A stretch of DNA of 64,000 bases from Phalacrocorax aristotelis (lineage: Eukaryota > Chordata > Aves > Suliformes > Phalacrocoracidae), in the NCBI RefSeq assembly GCF_949628215.1, contig NC_134276.1, positions 11,931,690-11,995,689 on the forward strand. The letters run 5' to 3'. Of the stretch, positions 39,586-52,859 are shown piece after piece. Both the position numbers and the translations under genes were made by a program. Positions within the stretch are counted from its first letter, which is position 1, and every line of letters starts with the position of its first letter. The notes beneath the pieces are model-generated. The model was not told the DNA's origin, did not search any database, and saw only the letters and a program-made list of their open reading frames with translations.

Positions 39586-41689
39586 ATATAAACACTGATA
39601 TCTGGTACCATAGTAGAATGAGATAACTGTGATATCTGTTAGCACATATGAAACATAGAAGAAAATAATCAGGGGCAGAGAAACACATCCAGATCAGAAA
39701 GAAATCATTTAGTGGTACATACCATTGCGTTATTGGTAGTTATAGAGCTTCAAAACATAACACAAAGCTCCATAGATTTCAATTAGCAGGGCAGTCACAG
39801 AGGAATAATCATCTGAGAAAGCAGCATATACTCACATTAATTTCATGCCAAAAGTAAAAGCTAATCCATAATATTGTAGAAGATAATGATCATTCAAGAT
39901 GTTAGAAAAATACTCATATGTAATATACGGATTCTTGAAAAAGAACCTACGTGTTAGGACAGAATTATCTAAGCCACTGATTATTGCTATGACTGCAACC
40001 TTGGCAAAAGATCTGCCAATAATACAATAGAAAGAGAGTGACTTAGTGACCCTACTGGCTTTTATTATTGAAAATTCACAAGTAAAGACATACACAGAGC
40101 AATGAACTGTATAACACTATGATGGGTTTGTTTCAGTATTTCCTTTCATTAAATGTATTTCAAAAATATAGAATAAAAATAAAACCTTCAGCTTCCAAAG
40201 TGAAGTATAATGGATAAAAAAGATGAAAGTAATTTTTACTTTAAAAGAATGCATGTCAGGGTGAACAATTTCAGCAGACAGACCTCATTGTCCCACTCAC
40301 AAACAACTGTTCTCAGAGGATAAATGGTATTCTAGAAACACTAATGTCTGAATACGATCCATGCCATCCAAAGCAACCAATGCCAAGTTTGCCAAACATT
40401 CCACATCTAAGTAGCAACACTTTCTGAAAGCACCAGAAAAGACTGTGAAAATTATAGAATGTAAAAATACCTGAAAAAGTGACACAACCCTAACTGCAGT
40501 ACTATCTTCTTAATAAGAATTAGTTATGTATAATGCCTCTAAAAATAACTTCTAAGTGGGGAAGCCTTCTCTTTCATATGCTGTTTAGAAACATCCCAAT
40601 ATAAAGTTCTAGATCTCAAAAGGGAATGTGTAGAATAAAATGTCAATGATCATCTGGCTTCAGGGTCCTCTGAGAGGTTACAGTCCTCTACAGTTAAACC
40701 AAATAAACAATACTTGAATAACTTACTCATAGAAATGTCACAAGGTTACCTTTCAAACTGGGATTAAGTACTTATTGATTCCTGTTCCCCTGCATTCAAA
40801 ACTGTATTCAAAAAGCAGTCTTTTAAAAAACAAAACAAAACAGAAATCAGCAAGTCAAGGAATCAAAATTGTATTAAAGAGACATTGTTTAGACAAGCTT
40901 CCTTCTATCGCTTCATTAGCAGCAGCATTTTTAAAGAAAGGAATGCCATATTAACTAATAGAACTGTATATTCAAACCACCTGTGCAGTATTTGCTGCTA
41001 TTCTAATTACTTTAGATGGTGGAAAGTATCACATTGATGTGAAAAGCGCTCCCTGAGTTTAAGATTCACTTCACTTAGCTTTAGACATATAATATCCAGT
41101 TTTATATGTGAACTAGGAATGCTAACATCCCTTTATAGTTATTGGTCAGAAATAGGGACTCTGAAGGCAAGTTTCACCAACCTTGTTTTAGCTATATACA
41201 TTAGAAAGAGATTAACTGGGTCTAGAAATGCTTGTCTCTTTTCATAGACTGTTAAGTGACAGAAAGTCAGAAATTTCAGCTATAGACAACTACTATGTAC
41301 AATGTAGACCTTTTTGGTCTTGAGACTTTGATTAACTTCATTTGACCTAGAAAAATAGAAAGCAAGCATTATTTTTAATCAGATTTTGAGGTATCTGTTG
41401 CATACCTAAATGACTTCTAGGTATTTATGTTAATTGTAGCTTTAAAGATATAGGTACCTTAAACACACATATATACCAAATATATTTTTATGCAATACAT
41501 GTATTATAAAATTGATATAATGTAAGTGAAAAAATTGCACATAGTTTGTCTGTGCTCTTCTTTACTTCCTCCATATCATTTATCTTGGGTTCAAAAAAGA
41601 CAGTGGAAAAATCATGGAATATACAGCAAGCCTATTATCATTGCAATCTCTTTTTTTCTTCCTTTGTTTGTTCTTCGTTTTCATCTTCA
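39586..41689. other. Intergenic, nothing recognised
   Basis: AT-rich sequence with no supported gene, RNA or repeat. Confidence 0.45.
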
Positions 41690-41691
41690 TC

Positions 41692-41784
41692 TAGTTGAAG
41701 ATGTCCCTGCTCATCGCAGGGGGTTGGACTAGATGGCCTTTAAAGGTCCCTTCCATCCCAAACCATTCTATGATTTTATGATTC
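41692..41784 (+). mobile_element. CR1 LINE 3' tail, very short copy
   Basis: Only the 3' UTR end is present: ggttggactagatggccttt, tcccttccatcccaaac, then the tail attctatgattttatgatt. About 93 bp, 5'-truncated, of a different 3' UTR type from the copies at 2.5, 29.8 and 37 kb. Confidence 0.9.
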
Positions 41785-44700
41785 TTAAATTATAAAATTC
41801 CTATGGGAGGAATCTCTTACCAGAAGCTTCCTTAATTGAGGATTAAACCAGCTTAAATTACTTCCCATTTGTTGCATATCAAGAACACAGAAATGTGAAA
41901 TTACCATGAAACAGCCACTATACTATGAACGAGATGCTAGACAGTAACTTGTTAAAATATCTAGAACACAACTTGGCACCAAGAACCTACTGCTATAGGT
42001 AGGTATGTTGAACCTGACCTGACTGGAACAAAAAATACTCACACAACTGGCTCCAAAGAACTATAACATAGTTTTTAAAATTATGCTTGGTCTTGTGTAA
42101 GTTAAACAGCTACAAAATAATTTTTTCATGTATCACATTTCAAGGTATTATTAGTGCAAAGCATAGTAAGGCCTGGAAAAAATCCTTGGTAGCAACAGGC
42201 AATCTGTCTTTACTGAAGCTAATAGTACAGGGGTTATAAGTGCAAAATGAAAAACAACAAAAAGGGAGTCATAAAGGGGAACCGATTAATAAGGAAGTAA
42301 TGTATTATCAATTGACCAATGATTCCTTTAGGCATTTTTTCAGATACAGCTGAGTAAAATCCTCTTCTTGATTCAAAGATTTTACCTTAGGCTGCTTCAC
42401 TCTGTGTTACACAAACTATGCACATACCAAACATACCAACAATAACTAGCTTTCCAGACAGTGAGAAGGATGCAGAATTATAAGCCTGAGCACACACAAA
42501 AAGGGATGGAAGATATCTCCAAATCCACTGTTTGTACAACAACATGTCGAGTTTTGTAACTATGAAAAATAACCTACTAGACCCTGAAAAGATGCAGGAG
42601 GCAGAAACGGAAACGTTCACAGATTTGGCTCCATGTGGCAGGAACAGATGACTAGCCATGTGGCTTAGGAGTGCTCATAAAAAAAAAGAGTAACATTCAC
42701 TTCCCAAATCTCAAGGAGAGCAACGTTGTGAATCTTTCCAGAAAGCACACTGTAAATTTGCAAATATGGATACTCTCTGTACACTGATAAAGAATTCAAC
42801 ACCTCAAAAGAACAAAAGCTTTTTTTTCCCAAGGTTTGTAAAAATGCAAGGAAAACACAAAAAGTCTTTACTGGCATGTCAGCTGATGCTTTGGTCTGTG
42901 GAATTTTTCCAGCAGAAAACTCTGTGGGAAAAAACCCTTACACTCTATAGCAAGAACCATCAAATCACCTTAAGCTTAAATGGTCAAAACTGGCTGCATT
43001 TCAGCACGAAGGTGCTAAACTGCAACAAAGACCTAAATACAATGTTTCCACACAAATAAATGATTACTTAAATAAAGAAATTGAAAAGCATATTTAAAAC
43101 TTCATTTCCAGATGTGGTAATGCTAAAAGGCCATATTTATATATTTCCAATATCCCCCTGATTCTGATAATCTGAATGCAATCCCTCTGATTTCAATACA
43201 CCTCTAACAGTCATTTTGTAAAATGACCAATGAAATGTGTTGAACCACACTGGAAAACAGGATGAGAATGCAGAACGCCTTTTCATTACAGCACATTAAC
43301 AGAAACCTTAGATTGGCTTAGATTTATCTTTCTCTATCAGGCAAGATGAAATTTCATTAAACTACTTTTGCTGAAGTGAGTAAGAAAAACAATCTGTGAA
43401 TGAAGAATGTATATGAATAATGAATGTCATGGCCACTGAGTTATTGAATCCCAGCCAAGAGAATTATTGGATGTAATGTGAGCACTTGTTAACCAAGCCA
43501 GGACTCTGTTTCCTAAATATTGCATGTACAATAGATAGGAAATGGTCACTGCTGCAACAGCCAAAGATGAAGGATAGACAGACAAATGGGAATATAATTA
43601 ATAATATATCAATTTTCCATATCTGGAAATGAATCCAAATGGTTTGCTGAAAAGCATATGAAGCCTATGATAAAGTTCAGAGTTAAGTCCAGAACTCACG
43701 AGTTCACAGAACCACCCTCCTCTATTCGCTAAAGGTTATGACTGTATAAACTTGGCCTTTATAGTTTCTTTTCTTGCAGTAACCATATATAAGAACTCCT
43801 AAAATCCACACAGACTGACTGCATTCAAGCATCCTCTGATACTTCAGGTGATCAGTTTTCCTACTGAATAGTTCCATTGCAATAAGTGCATGGTTTTGGT
43901 GTGAAGCATAAAATGCTTCAGGGAAATTGCTGACATGTCAGTGTGGCTGACCCCATCTCACTGGTCTATACGTTATCTAGGACAAGGAATTTTTTTTGAT
44001 GGAGAAGTGAAACTTAGTAAAAGAAAATCTTGGACAAAGACCAAAAAAATACTTAAACCAGTGAGCTCTATCTGCCTGTTAAAGCAAATGTCCAGAAGAG
44101 TGCCACTGTTTCAGTCAATAAAATCTAGCCTGGCTCACTAGAATTGGCCTTTAAGATCATTATGGCCTTGAAAGTAGGTAATGCAGGAGGTTCTTTGTAA
44201 TACTGTGAATAGAGGTGTGAAAGCTATTTTTAGTAGGCAATTTTGTATTTGGTTTTTCAATTTAAATTACTGGGAATGTGGAGAGCTGAAAATATTGCTT
44301 TAATATCTCCCCAGCTGTGGACTTTTTCTGATATGATGGAAAATACCAATATCACCTTATACGTACGCAGCTGCTTTTGTCCCAGAGCATCCTAGGATAT
44401 CAACAAGGTATTCATAAAGAAAAGTATATTCACTCAATCATAGATTGCAGGAATCGGATATTAGTCAGGAATACAAAACCAGTTAGAACAAGAGACTAAC
44501 CATGGACATTTGGGGCACTGATCTCATATGCAAACCCCCGTGCTTACAGTGCGTGATTAGACAGCCCTTAAAGTCAATAACTTTATTATTCTACAGCTGG
44601 ATTTGAAAAATAAGTGGCACCAGAAAGGGGACAAAATTGCAGCCTTTCCTGAGATGGTAGAAGATGCAGAATACAGCATTTCTAGTCAAAAGTAATTTTT

Positions 44701-45170
44701 AATCTGAATGTGCTAAACAAGAATGTGCAAGATAGCTGTGAAGGATCAATACGGTATTCTTTGCCATATTCTGGTCTTCTTTGCAGACCTATGCCCACAG
44801 TACATATAGTTTTAATGAAAGATTATGAGAGTAGATAATGAAGTTCTGGAAATAAAACTATATTCACCATTCAAACTTTTTCCTTCATACCTTTTGCAAA
44901 AGTTTGAGCGGATTGATTCTCCATTTCATATTTGTTCAGTCGTCTGTTCCAGCTGGCCTGTAGTCCTTTCCTGCTCCAGCAGCCATTGAGCCATGAAAAG
45001 CAGTGTGCTTGCATGCACCATAGACTCAACATTACATAACACAGGTACCTCATAAAATTGGACCAAAAAGCATAAACGTTGTATTATGGATACAATTTGT
45101 CTTTCAAAAGCTCCTTTGCCCAGCACCAGTTTGTGTACAGCTAGCAACCAGCATCACAAACAGCCCCAAA
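41785..45170. other. Intergenic, nothing recognised
   Basis: AT-rich sequence without any gene, RNA gene or repeat that I can support. Confidence 0.45.
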
Positions 45171-45175
45171 AAGAC

Positions 45176-46125
45176 TGTTGTAAATGAGTGTAATGCACCT
45201 CACTCAAAAGAGAGAAGCAGCAAAACGTTTTATTGAGGTAGAATAATAATATGACAGGGTTCAATAAATTCAATGGAATTTAACAAAGTTTAACAGTGGT
45301 TTACCAAGGTTCAATAAGTTTGATGGCAAGGTTCACTCTATTAATTACTGCATGGAAGAAACATACAAAGGAAAATTGAGTTAGAATTGAGTTAGAATGG
45401 TTCACACAGAGACCGGAGATGAAAGGGGTGAGGAAGACCCTCCCATTGAGTCATGAGGTTCAGAGAGGACCCTCTTGGTTTCTAAACTCCTGATGGAGCT
45501 TAGGTGTGGCTAGATCCAATCTTAGTCTCAGACTTAGACATTGGTGTATGTCTAATGGAATTATTTATACAAAGTTTATAGCAATTAATATCTAATAGCT
45601 ACACGGATTAGTAATGTTTCATTAGCATTAATGCATTGTGCTATCAGTCACTTACCAAAGATGTGCTGTTGATAAAAGGTCTCTCTGTCTCAAGGAGCAG
45701 CCTTGAGAGGTGTCCCCACTCAAGGGGAGATCACTGCCACGCAGCCACTCTCCCTGCAGGGAGAGCTCAAAGAAGGCTCACTTAGGCTGTCATATTTATG
45801 GAACAAAGTGGTTGGCTTGTAGCCAAATTACATGCAGTGGGAAAGGTATGCATGAGAGTCCCTGTACCCACAACTTTCTTCGTTCCTTGATAAGTAAGTC
45901 TTGGGAAAAGCCACCTGCTATTCATGGGTTAATCGCAGGATCGGTGTTCCAAGCTCATGTATCAATGCTCACTGTGTCACTCTACTCCTTTGTGGGTTTT
46001 AGAGAACAGATTGAAACCAGAGGAGTTCATGGCCTGCCTACAGCTCAGGTCTTCACCTCCTTTGGAACCTGTATCAAACCACTGCCAATTTGGTTAAGGG
46101 GTCAAGCACATCCATCACATAAACA
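45176..46125 (-). mobile_element. Solo LTR of an endogenous retrovirus
   Basis: On the minus strand it begins TGTTTATG (46,125) and ends TTTACAACA (45,176), giving TGTT...AACA inverted termini. The 5-bp flanks are aagac (45,171-45,175) and aagat (46,126-46,130), a target duplication with one change. On the minus strand a TATA box (gtataaataa, at about 45,568) is followed by a CAATAAA poly(A) signal (at about 45,229-45,235) near the 3' end. At about 950 bp it is long, and no gag or pol lies beside it. The 140-codon plus-strand frame within it is antisense noise. Confidence 0.75.
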
Positions 46126-46130
46126 AAGAT

Positions 46131-46800
46131 GATTTTGGTCCATACTGGCAGAATGTCATTCCTCTTACTTTACAGTAAACTACTGTTCTCCCAACTCCCT
46201 TCACACGTGCTCTGTATCTACCCTGTCCACACCAGTGCTGCTCCCATTCCCCTTATTCTTTCACCTACCTAGTCCTTCCTGAGCCTTTCTCAGCTCTTCC
46301 CTTAATCCTGGCGTTTTCACACACCATGCTGATGTCTGTGAGGGCTGCTACAGGACCATCTTCTTCCTCAAGTCTCGTGTTTCAGATAGGAAGAAGGAAG
46401 CAGAAAATTAATCCCTTTGCTCGAAGGCCAAAGACAGAAATAAAACCAGAGCTGATTTCTTACTTTCTTGTCACCACTTTACAGTAATGGTATCAGCTTC
46501 TAAAGTATGCACACAAAAGAAAAACAGATCTAATTGCTGTTTCCTTGGAATGGCAATGGAAAAGGTGACTAAGCAGAGGTTGAAGTTCATGAAATTGAAC
46601 AGTGATGCTCATTCTCATGCTGTTGAAAAACTGGCTCAAACCCTGGCCAGTTATTCATGAGAAAAACATAAAATTTGACAATGTCCAGTCTTTGATATCA
46701 GTAGCATCAGAAAACCACTCCCTGGATATACACCGTCTTTGCTGTTGGTATCTTCATTGCTTTGCCTTGAGACCTAGTCAAGGTCAGGCTGGAACCAGCA
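46131..46800. other. Spacer between two LTR-like units
   Basis: No gene or repeat recognised. It contains C/T-rich runs (46,190-46,310). Confidence 0.4.
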
Positions 46801-46819
46801 AGTAGCAGAAGGCGTCCCG

Positions 46820-47272
46820 TTTGAATGTACCAGTGAGGAAAAACACAGCCCCCAACCCAAGAGGGCTCAGCCACATTTAGCCAAGGAGGTCAGCAAAAGC
46901 AGGTGCTTTGAGGAGACTGCTGCCTAATGCCCCAGAAATGTCCAGCAGCAACTTGGCCAAACAACCCCAAAGCTATAAAAGGGCAGAGGTCAGAGTCAGA
47001 TGTAGTATTCTTTTTCCTGCCCCTACTGAGCTGGGAGATTGGATGCTGCAAGAGCCATGCCTCTCCAAGAATCTTTTGCCCTGGCCAGTCAATCACTCAG
47101 AACAGGTATAAGACGCAGAGTGCATACCTGTGTTTGTGCTTGCAGACACATGTGTGTCTGTGTGTTTCCCCATGGGTCCTGCACATTTTTCCGCTCCAAT
47201 TTGATCAGCTACTCTCAATAAAAACTACATTGACTGTGGCTTATAACTGAGTGGCTACTCTTTTGGATAACA
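46820..47272 (+). mobile_element. LTR-like unit with TATA box and poly(A) signal
   Basis: A strong TATA box (gctataaaagggcag, at about 46,972) lies about 240 bp before a poly(A) signal (ctcaataaaaac, at about 47,214). The latter is followed by a GT-containing stretch (ttgactgtggcttataactg), an arrangement typical of retroviral U3-R-U5. The ends are uncertain: the left limit may be tgtacc at about 46,827 and the right limit ataaca at 47,272. I found no flanking duplication and do not recognise the family. Confidence 0.55.
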
Positions 47273-49033
47273 GCATAATGCTTACAGTATAGAAATTAGC
47301 GATGCCTGCTATAAAGTTGTAATATGGTCTTATGAGGTGGTGGTGTCCATGTTGGGAGGGAAAGTCAAGGATTACAGCTCCACCCTTAGAAGCCATCTGG
47401 TTCCTCTGCTGAAGAATGTGAGAGCACTCCAACCCTCATTTTCAGCTTTTAGAAAATGTAGGGGATTTCTGTTAGCTCAAATTCTATAGGAAAGTCTTGC
47501 TTGCTTTTGCTTTTTCCAGCAAGCTGAAGCAAAGTTTCCATTGCTGCTGTTGCTGTTATATATCTGAATGCAGTTGGCCCTGCAAGGAGCACTTACACTA
47601 ACCGAAGTTCCATCACTGTGAACTGCCAACCATTAAGCAGAACTTGATGTTCAAGTAGGTACAGTATTTGCGCAGCCCAAACTCAGGCCTGAGCACGTAA
47701 ATGATCAAGAGCCAGCAGAGGCAAAGAAAGTAGGCAAATGTTGCGTTACTGTTATTTGCACTCTAAACAGAATATGATGACTCTCAAAGTTAGAAGGTTG
47801 AGTTTAGATGTTAGATTGTTTAAAAGCATTTTTCTGTTTCTAGAGAAAAGCAAGAGAGTGGCACAGACATTACCATATCTGCCTCTGAGTCCCTAACTGA
47901 CTGACCAAATGCCCGTTTACAGTCAAGACAAATGGGGACTTAATTTTGCCAGACAAGCCAAATAGTTCAGGCCTCATAAAGAACTTCTGTAGAACACAAG
48001 ATTGCAATACATTTTAATTGCTCTACCACTGCACACCAATACTAGTTCTAAAAATAACAACATCCAGAACATTAGAAAAATATATTGTGAACCCAAAGAT
48101 AAAAGAAATAAAATTAGTTAGGGCAGAGTACATGATCATCCAAGCATAACCTGGAAATACCATCTGAATATAACCAATATAGTGCTGCATTCTATATGAA
48201 TACATTCATATGCAAGTGAGTAATGTGAGCTCCCATGTCAGCTCCTCAATTGCTAACTCTGAAACCTTGAATGACAACTTAAATGTCAGCACTGTTAATT
48301 ATTTCTCTACAAGTTATTTCAACAGAATATTCACTTAATGTGCTTGAGTCAACAAAGTAAATCTTAAATCTATGCAAGATCACAAAGGTTCCAATTATCC
48401 ACCCTTCAGTTGTCAAACTTAAATGTGACCAAAAGCAGCTTCTACAATCCTTACCACACTTTGTGCCATTGAAAACTAACATTGTAAAGATACTGTAAAA
48501 TAATTTAAATTTAAGATGAAACAAAATGCACAATTTGTTTCCTGTAATCCCTTCAGACAGTACAAACTCAAATTTATGATTTAGAGAGCTTATATTTATC
48601 TATAACTTGCCTATTTTAACTATGATAGATTTTTAAAAATTCTTATGTCAGTGTGGCACAATATAGCAACTGAAGCAACTGTGGCATGTTATATAGCCGC
48701 AGATTAAATACATTATATGAAGTTTAACAGAGTTCTCTTTTTTTAATTGCAGACAAGATCACAGACAAGAGACTATTTCATTTTATATTTATAAGTAAAA
48801 ACAAGTTAATCAAGAAATGTTCTTGTCTATATAGCACTAGAAACCATCCCCATGCTGCTAAACCATAAAGTATTATTTTTATGTTGCAGTAGCAATAGCT
48901 ACGAGGGAAAGACTATGCCATGGTAAAAGACACTACAGTAATGCAAAACATCATTATGAGTTTCCAGAAAAACATAAGCAGAAAGCTTTAAAAAAGGCAT
49001 TTTTCCTTTGTTTATACATTGTCTAGCATTAGA
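47273..49033. other. Intergenic, nothing recognised
   Basis: AT-rich sequence. No gene, RNA or repeat is supported. Confidence 0.45.
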
Positions 49034-49817
49034 CAGATGAGATTCAACAAGGGTAAATGCAGAGTGCCAGGTCCTGCACTTGGGTCACAACAACCCCATG
49101 CAGCGCTACAGGCTTGGGGAGGAGTGGCTGGAAAGCTGCCTGGAGGAAAAGGATCTGGGGGTGTTGGCTGACAGCTGCTGAACATGAGCCAGCAGTGTGC
49201 TCAAGAAGGCCAACAGCATCCTGGCTTGTATCAGGAATAGTGTGGCCAGCAGGAGCAGGGAGGTGATCATGCCCCTGTACTTGGCACTGGTGAGGCCGCA
49301 CCTTGAGTGCTGTGTTCAGTTTTGGGCCTCTCAGTACAAGAAGAACATTGAGATGCTGGAGTGTGTCCAGAGAAGGGTAACGAAGCTGGTGAAGGCTTAG
49401 GAGAACAAGTCTTATGGGGAGAGGTTGAGGGAAATGGGGTGGTTTTGCCTGCAGAAGAGGAGGCTGAGGGGAGACTTTATCGCTCTATACAGTCTGAAAG
49501 GGGCTTGTAGCAAGGTGGTTGTTTGTCTCTTCTCCCTAGTAACAACTGATAGAACGAGACGAAATGGCCTCAAGTTGCACGAGGGGAGATTTCGATTGGG
49601 TGTTAGGAAAAGTTTCTTTACCGAAAGGGTTGTCAAACATTGGAACAGGCTGCCCAGGGAAGCGTTTGAGTCACCATTCCTGGAGGTATTGAAAAGACAT
49701 GTAGATGTGGTGCTTAGGGACATGGTTTAGTGGTGGACTTGGTAGCGTTAGGTTAACGGTTGGACTTGATGATCTTAAGGGTCTTTTCCAACCTGAATGA
49801 TTCTATGATTCTATGAT
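49034..49817 (+). mobile_element. CR1 LINE, 5'-truncated, same lineage as the nested 36-kb copy
   Basis: It starts just after the RT catalytic block (agatgagattcaacaaggg) and runs through the ORF2 C-terminus, 3' UTR and tail gattctatgattctatg. It carries the same lesions as 35,893-36,890: a TGA at 49,179-49,181 (within gacagctgctgaac), the shortened tgtgctcaagaaggcc, the TAG at 49,398-49,400, and the shortened tatacagtctgaaagg. It also has a private 7-nt insertion near 49,067. The final part, 49,425-49,730, is open and ends VDVVLRDMV. It cannot move on its own. Confidence 0.92.
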
Positions 49818-52385
49818 TATTTTTTTGTCATCATTAAAGAATGACATAGAAAGATCAACTTGTAATTGTCATAGCAACAGGCCTAAAGGTACCTTTATCC
49901 CCTTTCTGCATTCTCTCAGAGCACTACTCTTAATTCTCAGGTTTCCTATTGCAGGATAAATTCTTATAATTCTCCACTTTTAGACTAGGTCCCAGCCTAC
50001 AGCGTGATTTATCAGTCGGTTTACCTGGCAAATCCAGCTAAATCCAAGATCTTTCTGTTCGTCCCTTCAGTGATCTCATAAGCTTCTTAACAGAAGAGTA
50101 GTTCTCAGTTTAAACTAGAAACAAAATATTTAGAAACAGCATTCTGCCTCTATATCTGTATTATGTCAGGATTTGTCACCTCCTGCACGTAAATTAGTTA
50201 GGCAGCTTCAGAATTCTGATGCAGATTTTATGCCTGTCTGATTTTCACAAATGGAAATCCCTTTTGCAAAGGTCCTTTTTAAATGTCATTCTTCTCTTTT
50301 TGCTTATGTCTTAGGGATTTTTTGTAGGTTTTATTGTGTCTCAGTGACATCTGCATATGTGTTGATGGATGGCTTATACTGAGCCATTCCTTTTCTGTCT
50401 GTCACTTCTAAAAGAGCTTCTGAAAATTAAGTTGGTATCTTCATAAACATCTAAACTAACATATAGAATGTAATTATTAAACTGTTATAGAGCTCCTATG
50501 AATCCATCACATAAATATCACTAAACCCATGTGATTTCTATGCTAAAGAAATGAGAGCTCCACTGAGCCTACTACAACAAAATGTTCAATCAAATTTTTC
50601 ATCTGAAATTGCAAGGAAAGGTGTGAATATATCCTGTAAATAAAAAGTGTATTTACAGTTAAATACACAAATGCACTTACCTTTTACGTACCCTTGCATA
50701 TTACACTACAAAAATAACACATCTTGAAGAATTCAAGTGACATATCTAGGAAGAGTAACCAGTAGGTATATAATCATTTATCACTTAACTTACAACTCAG
50801 TTATGCCACTCCCTTAACACCATTTCTTTTATTCTGCTCTGGAAGTATGTTATATTGAATTGTATATTATTGATTTATTATTAGAAATGTACCAAAATTA
50901 TCAAAATGATTATTAGACTAGAAGCATTTTGCTTCACTTAGGACTTCTTTAAAATCTCATGTTACAATTTGGTGGTGGAATGGATTTGCTAACAGAATTA
51001 ATGTTTTCTCTCTTGCAGCAAAATCTGTTAAAATAGCTATGGCTTCACAAATATTAGGACAAGAGCTTGACAAATTCACATAAATCCCAGACCAGTGACT
51101 AAAGACATCTTGCATGACAAGACTCACTTTCCACGGTCCTCTCCAAAACAGGAATGTCTGTGGCATATACCCTGCTGGGGACAGGATACCTGTCAATGAT
51201 GTGTTGCAATGTGACATAGAAGAGAAAAAGCGGAAAATAAACTCAGAGCTGCAGATATTGAAAAATCAACATTTCTCTTTACACTACTTCTTCCAGTTTT
51301 TCTACTGGAGCTGTTAACCTCAACTTGGTGCATGCATCCCAGGACCAGGCTGAGCGGGGGGCATGCTATTAACATTATAGAACATTATACCCCTTGGATC
51401 GTCACTTGGCTTCCCTATACTCTCTTGTTACCAGCTAACTGTGACAGTGGCGATCTTCCTAGCTAATTCTCCTTGGTTTTATGCAAGTATCAGTGTTGTA
51501 CCTTACCTTGTTTGACATTTGGTCATACCCTGTTTTGTCCCTGCCCTGATCTACATCCTTTTTTTCTGCAATAATGTGCTTATATTTATGTGCTTATATT
51601 AATGTTCTTATTAATTTTAACCTATAAACTGATTTGAAAGGACTTTCCTTTTTTTTTGCTGGCTATAATAATTTGTAAAGCATATGTAAAGTATGTTCTT
51701 TAACATCAACAAGTAAAAGTTTTGGGTCTCATAAGGAAAGCTCTAGTCAAAAGATGATGTGGGTGAATAAAAGCAAATAGAAAATGTCAACAGTTTGAAA
51801 TGTTTGGGGTTTTTTTTAATATAATGAATGAGATATTTAAAAGCACATCAGGGAGTTAGAAACACAACTCTGGCTAATGACGGTGGGAACTGTGCTTCTA
51901 AAAAGCTTTGAAAATGTTGATATGTCATTTTAAAATTACTTTTCTGAATTTTTTTTAAGTTGGCCCCCCATTCCATTTGGACATGACAGATGGAAGTTAA
52001 ATTTCTGAATAACTGATTTCCACTGAGAGATAATGAGACGGGGAGGAAATTAAAATACATGGACTGGGAATATGACTGAAAAGTTCATTTCAGTTGCTCC
52101 AGAAGAACAAACGGAAACTTGCTGGCAGTTACATTAAAAATTATTCCTAGTACATAACACTTTAAATCATCCTAAATTTAAGTATTTAAAATAAATCAAC
52201 CTAAATTTCATTATTTTTTTTAAAAAAAGTATCTTAAACCAGTATTTAAATTAGAATAAATTATATCTGAAACCTTTCAAGTGTCAAAAATAAAATGTTT
52301 GTGTGATTTCTTCACATTAATTCTATTACAGTAAGTAAATAATGAAGAAAAGTGTAGTTACAGAAGTGTAATGAAGAAAATGTTT
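49818..52385. other. Intergenic; small 14-bp tandem repeat
   Basis: AT-rich sequence without a supported gene. At 51,574-51,615 a 14-bp unit (atgtgcttatattt) occurs three times with decay in the third. The short stretch at 51,345-51,400 is locally GC-rich but unidentified. Confidence 0.45.
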
Positions 52386-52389
52386 TCAG

Positions 52390-52683
52390 GGCTCTGGGAA
52401 CAGCAGCAAGTCCCACAGCTTCCTCCCCTCTTCCACAAGGGTTTGGCTGCCTATCCTCAAGGCCAGCTCTGACATGGTGCAGCCATAACCTGTAGTCAAG
52501 GCTGCTTACAAGACAGAGCTGTGAGATGCTGTGCTGGGGTCCTGTGCCCTCAGCTCAGGAGCAGCATTTTAGCTCAGAGCCATCCTCCTGGGCCCTGCCT
52601 GAGCAACCGTGTAGCTGTGCCTGTGCTCAGCATCACACCTCGCTGCTCCTGATACTGCTGACTTGCCTTCCAGAGTCACCTCA
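52390..52683 (+). repeat. GC-richer flank of dispersed repeat copy 2
   Basis: This stretch is clearly richer in G+C than its surroundings and runs continuously into the dispersed repeat. It has no match in the copy at 11.2 kb. It may be the 5' part of the same element, retained only here. Confidence 0.35.
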
Positions 52684-52858
52684 GAACTGCCCATTGCTGC
52701 GGGCTTGTCTGGCTTTTCCTTGGTTGTGGAGGCCTCCGGTCATGGTCCTGGTGCCCGCTCTGCTCTTCTGGCTGGGTGCTGTGGGACTGCACTGTGTTGG
52801 GGAGAGCACTGCCCTGCACCTCGCCATCACCTGCAGCTGCTCCTGCTGCTGCCTGACA
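52684..52858 (+). repeat. Dispersed repeat, copy 2 (family unknown, LTR-like?)
   Basis: Plus-strand partner of 11,229-11,420 (minus). Immediately after the shared ctgcctgaca comes aataaagatc, a consensus poly(A) signal, which fits the R region of an LTR or the 3' end of a processed insertion. The translated frame is hydrophobic and Cys-rich near its end, but I see no known domain. Confidence 0.7.
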
Positions 52859-52859
52859 A

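Noticed and set aside
45710..46132. 140-codon plus-strand frame
   Set aside because: Lies antisense within the solo LTR at 45,176-46,125.
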